DNA of 64,000 nt from the NCBI RefSeq assembly GCF_003994855.1, contig NZ_CP034142.1, forward strand, positions 1,798,001-1,862,000, written 5' to 3'. The stretch is from Marinobacter sp. NP-4(2019) (GTDB lineage Bacteria; Pseudomonadota; Gammaproteobacteria; Pseudomonadales; Oleiphilaceae). Below are positions 9,099-17,309 of the stretch, one piece after another. A program made the position numbers and the translations under genes. The notes beneath the pieces were generated by a model. It saw only the letters and a program-made list of their open reading frames with translations. It had not been told where the DNA came from and did not search any database. Position 1 is the stretch's first letter; each line of letters starts with the position of its first letter.

Positions 9099-11951
9099 TT
9101 ACATGGCCTCGATATCGGCCCGCTGCTCACTGAGACGGATCAGGCTTCCCTGCGCATCTCTCAGCTTTTCCTGTTCCTTTTCAACCACTTCCGCAGGGGC
9201 TTTGGCGGTGAATTTCTCGTTGCCAAGTTTGCCTTCGAGGCGTCCAATCTCTTTCTGTAGGCGTTCCAGCTCCTTGTCCAGACGCTTGAGCTCGGCATCC
9301 TTGTCAATCAGGCCTGCCATGGGGACCAGCACTTCCATTTCACCCACCAGCTGAGTAGCGGACATGGGCGCCTTGTCGCCTTCGAACCATTCCAGGCTCT
9401 CCAGCTTGGCCAGTGATCCCAGGAACTGGCGATTGTCATCCATACGGCGCTTGTCTTCTGCATTTTTGCCGCGCAGCAGTACCGGGATTTTCTTCGCCGG
9501 GGAGATGTTCATCTCGCCACGAATATTACGGACCGCAACGATAACGCCCTTCAGCCACTCAATGTCCGCAGCCACGGTCGCGTCCTGTTTGCTGCTGTCC
9601 GGCTGCGGGAAGGGCTGCAGCATGATGCTGTCGCCGGCCTTGCCTGCGAGCGGAGCGATACGTTGCCAGATTTCCTCGGTAATGAACGGCATGATCGGGT
9701 GGGCCAGGCGCAGGACGGCTTCCAGTACCCTCACCAGGGTGCGACGGGTGCCGCGCTTGGCTTCCGCACTGGCGTTGTCATCGTTCAGCGCCGGTTTGGA
9801 GAGTTCCAGATACCAGTCACAGTATTCGTTCCAGATAAACTCGTACAGGGCATGGGCCGCCAGGTCGAAACGGTATTGTTCCAGGTATCGGATGACGTCC
9901 TGCTCGCACTTCTGTAGCTCGCTGATGATCCAGCGATCCGCCAGGGACAGTTCCACCGGCTCGTTGTTGGTGCCGCAGTCCTCGCCCTCGGTGTTCATCA
10001 ACACATAGCGGGCGGCGTTCCACAGCTTGTTGCAGAAGTTGCGGTAGCCTTCCAGGCGCTTCATGTCCCAGTTGATGTCGCGACCGGTGGTGGCCATGGC
10101 GGCCAGGGTGAAACGCAGCGCGTCGGTGCCGTGGGCGGCGATGCCTTCCGGGAATTCCTTCCTGGTACGTTTGCCTATCTTTTCGGCCAGCTTGGGCTGC
10201 ATCAGGTTGCCGGTACGCTTTTCCAGCAGGTCAGGCAGGCTGATGCCGTCGATCATGTCCAGCGGGTCGATGACGTTGCCCTTGGATTTGGACATCTTGT
10301 CGCCGTGTTCGTCGCGGATCAGGCCGGTGACGTAAACGGTCCTGAACGGTACCTGCGGGCTGCCGTCGTCGTTTTTCATGAAGTGCATGGTCATCATGAT
10401 CATCCGGGCAACCCAGAAGAAGATGATGTCGAAGCCGGTCACCAGCACGTCGGTGGGATGGAAGGTTTTCAGGCGCTCGGTGATTTCCGGCCAGCCCAGG
10501 GTGCCGAAGGTCCACAGGGCGGAACTGAACCAGGTGTCCAGTACGTCGTCGTCCTGATTCAGTGCCAGGTCTGGGGCCAGCTTGTGTTTCTGGCGCACTT
10601 CTTCTTCGCTACGACCGACGTAGATGTTGCCCTCGGCATCGTACCAGGCCGGAATCCGGTGGCCCCACCACAGCTGGCGTGAGATGCACCAGTCCTGGAT
10701 ATCTCGCATCCAGGCGAAATACATGTTCTCGTACTGCTTGGGCACGAACTGGATGCGGCCGTCTTCCACCGCTTCAATGGCAGGTTTGGCCAGAGTTTTG
10801 GCGTCGGCAAACCACTGGTCGGTCAGCATGGGCTCAATGATCAGGCCGGAGCGGTCTCCACGAGGCACGCTCAACACGTGGTCCTCTTCGCGCTCCAGCA
10901 GACCGGCTTCTTTCAGATCCGCGACGATGGCTTTGCGGGCATCTTCCCGGGTCAGGCCGGCATAGGCGGCCGGCATGGTGCCATCGAGTTCGTTATTCTC
11001 GGTGCCGTCGCTGTTGAAGACCTCGGCCACGGCCCGGATGTTGGCATCCTGGGTCATGACGTTGATCATTGGCAGGTTATTGCGTTTACCAACGGCGTAA
11101 TCGTTGAAGTCGTGGGCCGGGGTGATCTTCACACAGCCGGAGCCTTTTTCCGGATCGGCGTGGTGGTCGGCCACGATCGGGATTCTTCGGTTCACCAGCG
11201 GCAGCAGGACATGCTTGCCGATCAGGTGCTGGTAGCGTTCGTCGTCCGGGTGTACGGCCACGGCGGTATCGCCCAGCATGGTTTCCGGGCGGGTGGTGGC
11301 GACCACCACGTAATCTTTGCCGTCCTGGGTTTTGGCGCCGTCAGCCAGCGGGTAGCGCAGGTGCCAGAAAAAGCCTTTTTCTTCCTTGTTTTCCACCTCC
11401 AGGTCGGAGATGGCGGTGTGCAGCTTGGGGTCCCAGTTGACCAGGCGCTTGCCGCGATAAACCAGGCCTTCGTCGTACAGGCGGATAAACACTTCCTGTA
11501 CGGCTTTGTAGAAGCCGTCGTCCATGGTGAAGCGTTCGTTGTCCCAGTCCACGGAGTTGCCGAGGCGGCGGATCTGGCGGGTGATGGTACCGCCGGAGTG
11601 TTCTTTCCAGTCCCAGATGCGTTTGATGAATTCTTCCCGACCGAGGTCGTGGCGGGTTTTGCCTTCTTCGGCCGCCAGTTTTCGCTCAACAACCATCTGG
11701 GTGGCGATGCCGGCGTGGTCGGTGCCTACCTGCCACAGGGTGTTGTTGCCCTGCATGCGTTTGTAGCGGGTGAGGGTGTCCATGATGGTGTGCTGGAACG
11801 CATGGCCCATGTGGAGGCTGCCGGTAACGTTGGGCGGCGGGATGGCGATGCTGTAGGACTGGCCTTCACCGCTGGGGCGGAAGTACCCTTTGGATTCCCA
11901 GTTTTCGTACCACTGGCGCTCGATGTTTTCTGGCTGGTAGGTTTTTTCCAT
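9099..11951 (-). CDS. valS: Valyl-tRNA synthetase
   Basis: Charges tRNA-Val with valine and edits misactivated threonine. The 950-residue class I synthetase has the HIGH-type motif in NVTGSLHMGHAF (about residues 40-51), a CP1 editing domain (TTRPETMLGDTAV, DFNDYAVGKR), the KMSKS motif in DKMSKSKGN, an anticodon-binding helical domain, and a C-terminal coiled coil (DKELERLQKEIGRLEGKL). The frame runs open to 12266, but MEKTYQPENIE at 11951 is the real N-terminus; the upstream codons translate an inverted-repeat element. In relatives holC directly precedes valS, so the 327-base gap here is an insertion of repeats. Confidence 0.98.
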   Translation of the reverse strand: MEKTYQPENIERQWYENWESKGYFRPSGEGQSYSIAIPPPNVTGSLHMGHAFQHTIMDTLTRYKRMQGNNTLWQVGTDHAGIATQMVVERKLAAEEGKTRHDLGREEFIKRIWDWKEHSGGTITRQIRRLGNSVDWDNERFTMDDGFYKAVQEVFIRLYDEGLVYRGKRLVNWDPKLHTAISDLEVENKEEKGFFWHLRYPLADGAKTQDGKDYVVVATTRPETMLGDTAVAVHPDDERYQHLIGKHVLLPLVNRRIPIVADHHADPEKGSGCVKITPAHDFNDYAVGKRNNLPMINVMTQDANIRAVAEVFNSDGTENNELDGTMPAAYAGLTREDARKAIVADLKEAGLLEREEDHVLSVPRGDRSGLIIEPMLTDQWFADAKTLAKPAIEAVEDGRIQFVPKQYENMYFAWMRDIQDWCISRQLWWGHRIPAWYDAEGNIYVGRSEEEVRQKHKLAPDLALNQDDDVLDTWFSSALWTFGTLGWPEITERLKTFHPTDVLVTGFDIIFFWVARMIMMTMHFMKNDDGSPQVPFRTVYVTGLIRDEHGDKMSKSKGNVIDPLDMIDGISLPDLLEKRTGNLMQPKLAEKIGKRTRKEFPEGIAAHGTDALRFTLAAMATTGRDINWDMKRLEGYRNFCNKLWNAARYVLMNTEGEDCGTNNEPVELSLADRWIISELQKCEQDVIRYLEQYRFDLAAHALYEFIWNEYCDWYLELSKPALNDDNASAEAKRGTRRTLVRVLEAVLRLAHPIMPFITEEIWQRIAPLAGKAGDSIMLQPFPQPDSSKQDATVAADIEWLKGVIVAVRNIRGEMNISPAKKIPVLLRGKNAEDKRRMDDNRQFLGSLAKLESLEWFEGDKAPMSATQLVGEMEVLVPMAGLIDKDAELKRLDKELERLQKEIGRLEGKLGNEKFTAKAPAEVVEKEQEKLRDAQGSLIRLSEQRADIEAM

Positions 11952-12078
11952 GGGTTTCTGCTGGTGACCGTTTGGTTGATTCACAAGGGAAAATTGAGAC
12001 GCCTGATTATACATGGTCGCCGGGGGTGCAGCGAACCTTGAGGTTGGGTTCTGCTCGTAGCCTGCTGGTTCGGTGCCA

Positions 12079-12188
12079 GGCGGCGTTGGGGACAGCTTTC
12101 CAAAACACGCTACGAGCACATCCATGTGCGCTTCTTTCGGGCCGTCCCTGGCCCTCAAGAGTTTTGGAAAGCTGTCCCCAACCCCGCC
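12079..12188 (+). repeat. T-shaped inverted-repeat element, copy A
   Basis: A perfect 22-base inverted repeat (12085-12106 with 12161-12182, outer end GTTGGGGACAG) extends outward by five more pairs after one mismatch. It encloses a 54-base core (12107-12160). The core holds hairpin 1, GCACAT-CC-ATGTGC, and a diverged hairpin 2 based on GGGCC and GGCCC. It occupies the 327-base gap between holC and valS, together with a GTAG-type REP at 12235. Hairpin 1 and its surroundings match three other copies in the window; the arms do not. Confidence 0.9.
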
Positions 12189-12234
12189 GGTCAGACCTTG
12201 TGGAGTCCGCCGGATTTCAAGGGCAGCTGCAAAC

Positions 12235-12265
12235 GTAGGTCGGGTTAGCGAAGCGTAACCCGACA
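12235..12265 (+). repeat. GTAG-type REP hairpin
   Basis: GTAGG followed by TCGGGTTA-GCGAAGCG-TAACCCGA and CA: a GTAG head plus an eight-pair hairpin, the form of REP sequences associated in other bacteria with RAYT (TnpA-REP) transposases. A reversed half copy (GTAGGTTCGGGTT on the minus strand) lies at 12270-12282 and runs into the holC stop codon. No RAYT gene lies in this window. Confidence 0.85.
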
Positions 12266-12278
12266 ACCCAACCCGAAC

Positions 12279-12794
12279 CTACCCCCGCTTCCTCTGATCA
12301 TGCACCCTCGGTTCAATCCCCAGAGCCCTCAGCTGCTTGAAATGCGACCGCGCCTGATTGAGAACATTCGGGTCATTATGCGCCACCAAAGCCAGCCGCT
12401 TGAACCGGTCCGCATCCGCCGGCAACGTCGCCGAGAGGATGATCACTGTGTCCCAGTCTTCAGCCACTGGCGGGCATAACAGGATGCCAACCGGATCGGT
12501 GCAGGTAGTGGCGGAGTCGGGCACCACCCTGTGGGGAATGAAGGCGTCCGGGCTGAAGTTCCAAAGCAGGTCGTCCAGTTCTTCGGCCTGTCTTGCGGTG
12601 TCGCAGACGACGCAGACGCGGTCGCCCTGCTGCCAGGCTTTGTCCACGAGTTTGGCGGCGTGGAGGTTGCGGGCGGCGGGGGTGTTCTGGGCGAGGATGT
12701 GGAACCAGTAGCGCTGGTTCTGGTCGTTCTGTCCGGAAGATCCGGCAGCGGTGCTGCCGGGTTCCGGGCGGTTTTCGGGGTTATTTTCCTGCAT
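12279..12794 (-). CDS. holC: DNA polymerase III chi subunit
   Basis: HolC (chi) links the clamp-loader complex to single-strand binding protein at the replication fork. The core domain has the family pattern YWFHIL, AAKLVDKAWQQGDRVCVVCDT, LDDLLWNFSPDAFIPH and a C-terminal helix. The product is 171 residues because of a roughly 27-residue Asn/Glu/Gly/Ser-rich, probably disordered N-terminal extension; chi proteins are usually nearer 145. Its start lies inside the last codons of pepA (14-base overlap), as in the conserved pepA-holC-valS arrangement. Confidence 0.92.
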   Translation of the reverse strand: MQENNPENRPEPGSTAAGSSGQNDQNQRYWFHILAQNTPAARNLHAAKLVDKAWQQGDRVCVVCDTARQAEELDDLLWNFSPDAFIPHRVVPDSATTCTDPVGILLCPPVAEDWDTVIILSATLPADADRFKRLALVAHNDPNVLNQARSHFKQLRALGIEPRVHDQRKRG

Positions 12795-14274
12795 GGGACA
12801 TCAGGTAGTCGACCAGCATGGGGACCGGGCGACCGGTGGAGCCTTTGGCTTTGCCGGAGTTCCAGGCAGTGCCGGCGATGTCCAGGTGGGCCCAACGATA
12901 TTCCTTGGTAAACCGGGACAGGAAGCAGGCGGCGGTGATGGTGCCGGCGGGGCGGCCGCCGATGTTCTGCATGTCGGCGAAGTTGCTGTCGAGCTGGCTC
13001 TGGTATTCATCCCACAGCGGCAGGCGCCAGGCGCGGTCGCCGGCGCGTTCACCCGCGGCCAGAAGTTCGTTGGCCAGTTCGTCGTTGTTGCTCAGCAGGC
13101 CGGTGGCGTGGTTGCCCAGGGCGATGATGCAGGCGCCGGTGAGGGTGGCCATGTCGACAACCACTTCCGGGTCGAACTTTTTCACGTAGGTGAGGGCGTC
13201 GCACAGCACCAGGCGGCCTTCGGCGTCGGTATTGAGAATTTCGATGGTCTGGCCGGACATGGAGGTAACAATGTCGCCAGGGCGGGTTGCGGTGCCGCTG
13301 GGCATGTTTTCGGCGGCGGCGATGACCGCGACGACGTTGATTTTCGGTTTGGTTTCGGCAATGGTCTGCATGGCACCGAACACAGCAGCGGCGCCGCCCA
13401 TATCGTATTTCATTTCATCCATGCCTTCCCCCGGCTTCAGGCTGATGCCGCCGGTATCGAAGGTGATGCCTTTGCCCACCAGGACGTAGGGCTTGTCCTT
13501 GGCCTTGCCGCCCCGGTATTCCATGACGATGAGCCTGGCCGGCTGCGCACTGCCTGCGGACACAGACAGCAGGCTGTTCATGCCAAGCTTTTTCATTTGT
13601 TTCTCGTCAAGAATCTCGGTCTTGATGACGTCATGGTCCTTGGCCAATTGTTCGGCGCGCTCGCCCAGCCAGGTGGGGTGACAAATATTCGGTGGTGTGT
13701 TGCCCAGATCGCGGGTGAAGTTCATGCCTCTTCCGGTTGCCAGGCCCAGGTTGAAGGCATCTTTCAGGGCCTTGCCCGCGGAAGAGGCAGAGACGATTAC
13801 CTTGTTCAGCTTTCGCGCGCTGGGCTTTTCGCTCTTGAACTCATTGAACGTATACAGCTGTTCTTCCAGGGTACGGCCAATCAGATTCAGGCGTGCGCTT
13901 TCGGAGCTTACGCTTTCTTCGCCGGTCACAGGCGTGTCGGTCAGGGCAATCAGAGCGTTCTTTGAGGCTCCGTCTTTCAGTTGGCCCATCATCGCGATCA
14001 GCGCCTTTCGGTAATTTGCCGGTGTGCGGTCATTGTCGTTGCCGGTGCCAACCACCAGAACCCGGTCCCATGGCTTGTCATCCACTGGGATCAGTGTGGT
14101 GGTCGCGTTTTTGCCAGTGACGTCGCCGGCCTTGTGCAGTTTCTTTATCAGCCCACCAAGCGCGTCATCCGCCTGGGTGGTGGTTTCAGGCCAGCTACCT
14201 TTTTCAGGAACGGCGATGATGAGGCAGTCGGCCTTGGTGCTGGTGATTGATTTACTGCTCAGGCTGAAGTTCAT
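12781..14274 (-). CDS. pepA: Leucyl aminopeptidase PepA (cytosol aminopeptidase)
   Basis: A hexameric M17 metallopeptidase that removes N-terminal residues from peptides; in E. coli the protein also binds DNA at cer and at carAB. The 497-residue product has the two-domain layout with metal-binding and catalytic motifs YVLVGKGITFDTGGISLKPG, MKYDMGGAAAVFG and the signature NTDAEGRLVL. The start at 14274 follows AAGGGAG and gives MNFSLSSK; the frame upstream is intergenic. It heads the holC-valS-panE transcription unit and is divergent from lptF. Confidence 0.97.
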   Translation of the reverse strand: MNFSLSSKSITSTKADCLIIAVPEKGSWPETTTQADDALGGLIKKLHKAGDVTGKNATTTLIPVDDKPWDRVLVVGTGNDNDRTPANYRKALIAMMGQLKDGASKNALIALTDTPVTGEESVSSESARLNLIGRTLEEQLYTFNEFKSEKPSARKLNKVIVSASSAGKALKDAFNLGLATGRGMNFTRDLGNTPPNICHPTWLGERAEQLAKDHDVIKTEILDEKQMKKLGMNSLLSVSAGSAQPARLIVMEYRGGKAKDKPYVLVGKGITFDTGGISLKPGEGMDEMKYDMGGAAAVFGAMQTIAETKPKINVVAVIAAAENMPSGTATRPGDIVTSMSGQTIEILNTDAEGRLVLCDALTYVKKFDPEVVVDMATLTGACIIALGNHATGLLSNNDELANELLAAGERAGDRAWRLPLWDEYQSQLDSNFADMQNIGGRPAGTITAACFLSRFTKEYRWAHLDIAGTAWNSGKAKGSTGRPVPMLVDYLMSHAGK

Positions 14275-14373
14275 GGCAACTCCCTTGTTTGATTCTGTTG
14301 TGAGTGCGAATAGGTGGTATAACCTTGCGAACAATGTCCCTAGGATTGAGGTTTCGGACGGATTTATCAAGCG

Positions 14374-14401
14374 TTGACAGCTCCTTAACCTTCGGTACTG
14401 T
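14374..14401 (+). promoter_or_regulatory. Candidate lptF promoter with embedded inverted repeat
   Basis: TTGACA at 14374-14379, a 16-base spacer, then TACTGT; the -35 is exact and the -10 weak. The same bases contain TGACAG (14375-14380) and CTGTCA (14398-14403), an inverted repeat with a 17-base spacer that could be an operator. It lies in the 208-base divergent region between pepA and lptF. Confidence 0.35.
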
Positions 14402-14482
14402 CATTCATCCCCAAGGTTACATAGAATAGCCCCGTCGTTTTTCATCCATTGACTACGATTCGTTCCGGCCAGAGACAACGTT

Positions 14483-15580
14483 TTGAGCATCGTTTTCCGA
14501 TACCTTACCCGCCAGACTATGATCAGCATGCTCGCCGTCTCCGGTATTTTGCTGCTGGTGTTTATGAGTGGCCGGTTTATAAAGTATCTGGCCGAAGCAG
14601 CCGCAGGGGAACTGGCCGGGGACGTGCTGTTCCAGATCATGGCATACCGGTTTCCCGGTTTTCTGGAACTGATCCTGCCGCTTGGTTTCTTCATCGGTAT
14701 CCTGCTCGCCTATGGGCGAATGTATCTTGAGAGTGAAATGACAGTGCTCTTTGCCTGTGGCATGAGTGACCGCCAGGTGCTCGGGAAAACCCTGTTGGCC
14801 AGCATCCCGGTGATGCTGACCGTTGGAGCCATGAGTCTGTATGTTTCGCCCTGGGGTATGAAACAGGTGGAGGCCATTTTTAACGAGCAGCGCAAGGCGA
14901 CGGAGTTTGAAATGCTGGCTCCGGGGCGTTTTCAGGACCTGGCGTCCGGCGGCCGGGTTACTTATACGGAAGGCCTGAGTGATGACAAGCGGGTGCTTGA
15001 GGGTGTGTTCATTGCGGAATACGGTCGTGAGGGACTGACGATCATCACGGCGGAGTCCGGTTCCCAGTTGATTGATCAGAAAACCGGTAGCCGGTTCCTG
15101 ATACTGGAAGAGGGCGGGCGTTTTGAGGGATTGCCCGGTCAACTTGAGTATCAGGTGACCGGATTTGATGCCTACGGACTGAAAATTCAGAGTGGTGGTG
15201 GCCGTGACAAAGAGCTGGAAGAGGGTATCAGTACCCTGGATCTGATGGCGTCCGACAACCTGGAAGACCGGGCATTGCTGCACTGGCGCTTTACCCTTCC
15301 ACTTATCGTGCCCATCGTCACCTTGTTGGCGGTCCGGCTGAGCCGGGTGAATCCCCGTCAGGGCCGTTTCTTTCATTTGTTGCCGGCAATGCTGGTCTAC
15401 GTCACCTATCTTGGCCTGTTGATTGTTGCCCGGGACGCCCTTGCCAGTGGCAAAGTACCGGAATGGATCGGGATGTTGTGGGTCCATGCCATTTTCCTGG
15501 CCCTGGGGCTGTGGCTCCAGTTTGGTCCTGCCTGGCTATACAAGCGGCGTCTGACCAGGGAGGGCCGGGCTCATGTATAA
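14483..15580 (+). CDS. lptF: LPS export ABC transporter permease LptF
   Basis: With LptG and the LptB ATPase, LptF forms the inner-membrane complex that extracts lipopolysaccharide and passes it to LptC and LptA. The 365-residue protein has the family layout: N-terminal IVFRYLTRQ, three membrane helices (about residues 13-110), a periplasmic beta-jellyroll domain, and three C-terminal helices. The start is TTG at 14483, chosen because SIVFRYLTR matches the usual LptF N-terminus and no ATG fits. It overlaps lptG by eight bases and is divergent from pepA, as in Pseudomonas. Confidence 0.96.
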   Translation: MSIVFRYLTRQTMISMLAVSGILLLVFMSGRFIKYLAEAAAGELAGDVLFQIMAYRFPGFLELILPLGFFIGILLAYGRMYLESEMTVLFACGMSDRQVLGKTLLASIPVMLTVGAMSLYVSPWGMKQVEAIFNEQRKATEFEMLAPGRFQDLASGGRVTYTEGLSDDKRVLEGVFIAEYGREGLTIITAESGSQLIDQKTGSRFLILEEGGRFEGLPGQLEYQVTGFDAYGLKIQSGGGRDKELEEGISTLDLMASDNLEDRALLHWRFTLPLIVPIVTLLAVRLSRVNPRQGRFFHLLPAMLVYVTYLGLLIVARDALASGKVPEWIGMLWVHAIFLALGLWLQFGPAWLYKRRLTREGRAHV

Positions 15581-16634
15581 GATTGATCAATACGTCATGC
15601 GCACCGTGGGCGGAGCAATGTTCCTGGTCATGGTGGTGGTGCTGTCGCTGGATCTCATTTTCGGCTTCATCGCCGAGCTGGAGGACGCCCGGAACGATTA
15701 CCAGACGCTCCAGGCGCTGTGGTACGTATTCATGACGCTGCCTCGCCGCATCTACGATTATTTACCCCTGGGTGCCTTTATGGGGTGCCTCGTGGGGCTG
15801 GGGGCGATGGCCAGTTCCTCGGAACTGACGGTTATCCGTGCCGCTGGCGTCTCCCTCAAGCGTATTGTGTGGTCGGCCATGAAGCCGGCGCTAATTGTGG
15901 TGATGATTGGGCTGGTGATCGGTGAATATGTGGCTCCGCCTGCTGAGCGTATGGCCCAAAGCCAGAAGGCTATTGCTCAGGGAGCTGGGGAAAACATAGC
16001 CACGGCATCGGGGGTCTGGCATCGTGAGGGGGATGTGTTCATGCATTTTAACGCCGTCAGTCCGGATGGCGAATTGCAGGGCGTTTCACTCTTTCGTTTC
16101 GACGCCGACCGCTGGATGCTCTCGGCCAGTTTTTCTGAACGTGCGACCTATCAGGGTGATTACTGGCGATTGCAGCACGTGGCCACCACCGTGTTGGGGG
16201 AAGAGCAACTGACTCAGGAGACCCACGAAACCCTGCGTTGGGAAACAGGACTTTCCCCCGGCGTCCTGAGTGTGCTTATCGTCAAGCCGGAAAACCTGCC
16301 GATAACCGGCTTGTACACCTACGCCAGTTACCTGGACGAGCAGGGACTGAGTTCGGCCAACTACTGGCTGGCTTTCTGGAAGAAGGTGTTGATGCCTCTC
16401 GGCACGGCCGTGATGGTGCTGGTGGCCATTTCCTTTATCTTTGGCCCTCTGCGCTCAGTGACCATGGGGTTCCGGGTCTTTACTGGCCTGATTGTCGGGT
16501 TGCTGTTCAAATACATGCAGGACCTGCTTGGTCCGATGAGTCTTGTGTTCGGTTTTAATCCGGTTCTGGCTATCCTGTTGCCCATCGCCATCAATGCCGC
16601 TGTTGGTGCGGTGTTGATGCGACGGGCGGGGTAA
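15573..16634 (+). CDS. lptG: LPS export ABC transporter permease LptG
   Basis: The second permease of the LptB2FG lipopolysaccharide extractor. The 353 residues begin MYKIDQYVMRTV, then three membrane helices, with LPLGAFMGCLVGLGAMASSSEL containing the coupling-helix region that contacts LptB. A periplasmic jellyroll domain (about residues 125-260) and three C-terminal helices follow. The start is inside lptF, so translation is coupled. It is convergent with the RDD-protein gene with eight bases between the stops and no clear terminator. Confidence 0.96.
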   Translation: MYKIDQYVMRTVGGAMFLVMVVVLSLDLIFGFIAELEDARNDYQTLQALWYVFMTLPRRIYDYLPLGAFMGCLVGLGAMASSSELTVIRAAGVSLKRIVWSAMKPALIVVMIGLVIGEYVAPPAERMAQSQKAIAQGAGENIATASGVWHREGDVFMHFNAVSPDGELQGVSLFRFDADRWMLSASFSERATYQGDYWRLQHVATTVLGEEQLTQETHETLRWETGLSPGVLSVLIVKPENLPITGLYTYASYLDEQGLSSANYWLAFWKKVLMPLGTAVMVLVAISFIFGPLRSVTMGFRVFTGLIVGLLFKYMQDLLGPMSLVFGFNPVLAILLPIAINAAVGAVLMRRAG

Positions 16635-16642
16635 AAAAAGCT

Positions 16643-17179
16643 CTATTTCTTGTCCGGTTTGGGCACCTGTACCACCACGCTGTTGGAAATCCGGTCAGTG
16701 ACGGACAAGCCGTTAATGGGCCAGAACAGGGACAGCACCGCAGGTAGGGTGATCACCAGGGTAATGGCTCCGAGGTAGTGCGAGGCCAGCAGCGTTACAA
16801 AGAATACCGCAGCGGCTGTGGCATAGCGGAGCAAGGCCTGGGACCAACTCACCGAGGTGCCATCGAGGTTTTCGATGCGAATCCGCCACACCTGCATGGC
16901 CAGTGTCTGGCCGGTGCGTGTCCAGAAATAGGCGAAAAACAGATACAGCACCAGGAACAGGATAAACGTCAGTAGCGGATCGCCACCCAGGGCGCCGCTT
17001 TCGGCCATTTCCTCATAACGATCCCACCCCGTCAGCCACCCGGCTATCAGGGTGTAAATCCAGGTTGCCACCAGCAGCACGGCTATGCAGATCAAGCCAT
17101 CGTAAATAATGCTCAGAAGTCGTTTAATAAACGTGGCGGGGGGCGGCAATTCCTCGGCGTCATGAAAGCGTCGGGGCAT
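16643..17179 (-). CDS. RDD family membrane protein
   Basis: A 178-residue inner-membrane protein of the RDD family, named for Arg-Asp-Asp positions in the first helix; here the corresponding segment reads IKRLLSIIYDGLICIAVLL. Three to four hydrophobic segments are visible (about residues 25-48, 70-88, 118-150). The typical GQTLAMQVWRIRI motif lies between the second and third. Some RDD proteins have been linked to ion or osmolyte homeostasis, but the substrate is generally unknown. Beside lptFG it is probably an independent gene, divergent from alaS. Confidence 0.85.
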   Translation of the reverse strand: MPRRFHDAEELPPPATFIKRLLSIIYDGLICIAVLLVATWIYTLIAGWLTGWDRYEEMAESGALGGDPLLTFILFLVLYLFFAYFWTRTGQTLAMQVWRIRIENLDGTSVSWSQALLRYATAAAVFFVTLLASHYLGAITLVITLPAVLSLFWPINGLSVTDRISNSVVVQVPKPDKK

Positions 17180-17309
17180 GGGGTCTCCTGTAATGTTTCA
17201 CGTTTTTCCTGTTCTCGGCGTGTGCTAGAGTAGCGGATTTGCACACGCATGTAAGTATGTGTTCTCAATCGTGGACCCCGACGGGTTTATAGAAGGGTAT
17301 CAAAGGGCT

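Noticed and set aside
10878..12041. 387-codon open frame opposite valS
   Set aside because: Antisense shadow of valS; composition is rich in Val, Gly and His as expected from reverse codons.
11952..12266. N-terminal extension of ValS and small frames (12073-12258) through element A
   Set aside because: The codons translate the inverted repeat and REP. The same peptide-like strings (such as HMDVLV) appear wherever the core occurs, so they are repeat artefacts.
12751..13965. 404-codon open frame opposite pepA
   Set aside because: It is an antisense shadow of pepA, whose motifs and length are unmistakable. Long antisense frames are common in GC-rich genes.
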